A model generated the notes under the pieces. It did no database searches and had not been told where the DNA came from. It saw only the letters and a list, made by a program, of their open reading frames with translations. From contig JAXMCI010000037.1 of assembly GCA_046349435.1 (NCBI GenBank), positions 1 through 64,000 of the forward strand: a DNA stretch of 64,000 nucleotides. The letters run 5' to 3'. The position numbers and the translations under genes were made by a program. How positions within the stretch are numbered: the first letter of the stretch is position 1; each line of letters begins with the position of its first letter. The DNA is from JAXMCI01 sp046349435. GTDB taxonomy: Bacteria; Pseudomonadota; Alphaproteobacteria; Dongiales; Dongiaceae. Of the stretch, positions 62,235 through 64,000 are shown piece by piece.

Positions 62235-64000
62235 TCAGGCGGCGAGCGCCGCCAGCGGCGCGCGGGTCCAGGCGTGGTCGTGCAGGCGGGCGAGCGCGGC
62301 GGCGTCGGAGAGCAGGGCCAGGCGGTCGGCGGCGGCGAGGCCGTCGAGGGCGCCGAGGCCCTGGCGCTCGCAGCGGCGGACGAGCTGCCGCACGGCGAGG
62401 CTGGAGGGGCCGGGCGCCGGCCGCGGCAGCAGGCCGCGGAAGAGCGCGTTGAGGCGCGGGTCGAGCACGGCGCGGCGGAAGCCGGGGCCGGCCGCGGCCT
62501 CGAGGTCGCGGTAGCGCGCGAGGTGGCCGGCGAAGGCGACGCATTCGGGCGCCGGCGCGGTCTCGGCCGCGGTCAGCAGCAGGCCGGCGCGGCGGCTCCA
62601 GCCGCCGGCCCGCGCGCTGGCGGTGAGCGCCGAGACGGGGACGGCCAGCACCAGCCCGGCCACCGCCGGCACCAGCCAGCCCTGCAGCCCGGGCATCGCC
62701 AGGCTGGCGAGGAGGCCGGCGCCGACCCCGAGCAGGGTGTGGCCGGCATGGGCGCGCAGCAGCGTGCCGAGCGGCGCCCGGCCGCCGTCGCGGCGCTGCG
62801 CCTCCCAGCGCGGCATGCGGCCGGCGGCGACCCGCGCGATCGACTGGCAGTGGCCGGCCATGATGACCGGCGCCAGCAGGGTGGTGACGGCGATCTCCAG
62901 CGCGACGCCGGCGAGGCCGCGCGCCGGGCCGCCGAGCTGCGCCAGCCCGTCGCGCCGGGCGGCGACGCAGAGGCCGAGCAGCTTCGGCAGGAAGAGCAGC
63001 GTCGCCGCGGCGGCGATCAGGGCCGGTCCGGCGGCGGCGGCGAGCGGCGAGGCGGCGGCCAGCGCCGCGGCCTCGCCGCGCTGGTCGGCGGTGAGCAGGC
63101 TGAGCAGCATGAAGGCGAGGCAGAGCGGCGCCAGCCCATAGGACAGCGCGCCCATGCCGAGCTGGGCGCGGCTGACGAAGGTCAGGCCGCGGGCGAGCAG
63201 CACGCGCAGGTGCTGCATGTTGCCGGCGCACCAGCGCTGGTCGCGCCGGGCATAGTCGATCAGGGTCGGCGGCCCGGCCTCCCAGCTGCCCGGCAGGTCG
63301 GGGACCAGCCAGACCTCCCAGCCGGCGCGGCGCATCAGCGCCGCCTCGACCGAATCGTGGCTCAGGATCTCGCCGCCGAGCGGCGGCCGGCCGGGCAGCA
63401 GCGGCAGCCGGCAATGGTCGAGGAAGGGGGCCAGCCGGATGATCGCGTTGTGGCCGAGATAGGAGCCGTCGGCGAGCTGCAGGTAGGCGGCGCCGCCGAG
63501 GAAGAGCGGCGCGTAGAGATTGTGGGCGAACTGGTGCAGCCGGCCGAACAGGGTGCGCGCGCCCTGCAGCCGCGGCAGGGTCTGGATGATGCCGGCGCGC
63601 GGCGTCGCCGCCATCATCCCGGCCAGCGCCAGCAGCGCCGGGCCGCTCATCAGGCTGTCGGCGTCGAGCACCACCAGATGGTCGTAGCGGCCGCCCCAGC
63701 GCTCGCAGAAGTCGGCGATGTTGCCGGCCTTGCGGCCGCGATTGGCCGGGCGCCGGCGGTAGAAGATGCGGCCGGCCGCGCCGGTCTCGCGCACCAGCCG
63801 GTCCCAGCAGGCGACCTCCTCCGCCCAGCGGTCGGGATCGGTGCTGTCGGACAGCACGAAGAGGTCGAAGCCGTCGGAAGCGGCGCCGGCGGCGGCCAGC
63901 GAGTCCCAGGTGGCGCGCAGCCCGGCGAAGGCGCGGGCCGGCTCCTCGTTGTGGATCGGCATGACGATGGCGGTGCGAAGGGGCGCCGCAGGCGAGGGCG
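62235..64000 (-). CDS. mdoH: Glucan biosynthesis glucosyltransferase MdoH (OpgH), C-terminal part
   Basis: The frame is open to the right edge, so the N-terminus is missing; 588 residues are visible. RTAIVMPIHNEEPARAFAGL, VLSDSTDPDRWAEEV and YRRRPANRGRKAGNIADFCE, VVLDADSLMSG and YARRDQRWCAGNMQHL (the QxxRW motif) identify the inner-membrane enzyme that polymerises osmoregulated periplasmic glucans. Several membrane helices follow. The C-terminal ~180 residues are Arg/Ala-rich. mdoG is expected upstream, outside the window. Confidence 0.92.
   Translation of the reverse strand, partial: PSPAAPLRTAIVMPIHNEEPARAFAGLRATWDSLAAAGAASDGFDLFVLSDSTDPDRWAEEVACWDRLVRETGAAGRIFYRRRPANRGRKAGNIADFCERWGGRYDHLVVLDADSLMSGPALLALAGMMAATPRAGIIQTLPRLQGARTLFGRLHQFAHNLYAPLFLGGAAYLQLADGSYLGHNAIIRLAPFLDHCRLPLLPGRPPLGGEILSHDSVEAALMRRAGWEVWLVPDLPGSWEAGPPTLIDYARRDQRWCAGNMQHLRVLLARGLTFVSRAQLGMGALSYGLAPLCLAFMLLSLLTADQRGEAAALAAASPLAAAAGPALIAAAATLLFLPKLLGLCVAARRDGLAQLGGPARGLAGVALEIAVTTLLAPVIMAGHCQSIARVAAGRMPRWEAQRRDGGRAPLGTLLRAHAGHTLLGVGAGLLASLAMPGLQGWLVPAVAGLVLAVPVSALTASARAGGWSRRAGLLLTAAETAPAPECVAFAGHLARYRDLEAAAGPGFRRAVLDPRLNALFRGLLPRPAPGPSSLAVRQLVRRCERQGLGALDGLAAADRLALLSDAAALARLHDHAWTRAPLAALAA

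Overview
The window is a 64-kb piece of a very G+C-rich bacterial chromosome. Gene content points to an alphaproteobacterium, most likely Rhodospirillales-like: cobS-cobT beside a J-domain gene and close to rpmB, an Atm1-type ABC exporter, class I lysyl-tRNA synthetase, methylmalonyl-CoA mutase with MeaB, and an Anbu/ATP-grasp/alpha-E operon. This placement is inferred from gene families and order, not from a database search. No rRNA, tRNA, CRISPR array, intact insertion sequence or replication origin was seen.

Layout. 0-3 kb: J-domain tail, cobS, cobT (aerobic cobalt insertion). 3.3-9.3 kb: an AI-2E-type permease, then a leftward operon matB-malonyl-CoA decarboxylase-amidase, which reads as malonate (perhaps malonamate) use. 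9.4-16.4 kb: a secreted S10 peptidase, three small secreted proteins (two with a lysozyme-inhibitor-like PliG domain) sharing an upstream box, a LysR gene and two dienelactone-hydrolase-like genes. 16.4-22.3 kb: queG, queF, tgt, queA, rpmB, a DUF2061 gene and meaB; queA, rpmB and DUF2061 carry single-base frameshifts. 22.4-26.7 kb: Atm1-like exporter, GFA protein, branched-chain-type binding protein, CGNR regulator. 27.2-33 kb: one 1,920-residue membrane-anchored coiled-coil protein built on a 47-residue period. 33.1-37.2 kb: methylmalonyl-CoA mutase and an AbiE-type toxin-antitoxin pair, with a 69-bp promoter-leader duplicated on both sides of the pair. 37.2-39 kb: small accessory genes of lower G+C. 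39.3-45.7 kb: a beta-solenoid membrane protein, three glycosyltransferases, a PqqD-like protein and an HPr-kinase-like protein. 45.7-49.5 kb: HAD phosphatase, pyrD, an S24-type regulator and small genes. 49.6-53.7 kb: aminotransferase, Anbu proteasome homologue, circularly permuted ATP-grasp, alpha-E. 53.7-58.2 kb: lysS and a DinG/XPD-type Fe-S helicase. 58.2-62.2 kb: a lower-G+C island with a lipoprotein and a secreted propeller-like protein. 62.2-64 kb: the C-terminal part of the glucan glucosyltransferase MdoH, cut by the window edge.

Quality. At least nine genes (cobT, lysR, queA, rpmB, DUF2061, meaB, abiEi, the solenoid gene and pyrD) show one-base gains or losses, mostly in C or G runs. 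Because rpmB and pyrD are housekeeping genes, most of these are probably assembly or sequencing errors rather than decay. Several dispersed repeat families fill the intergenic spaces.
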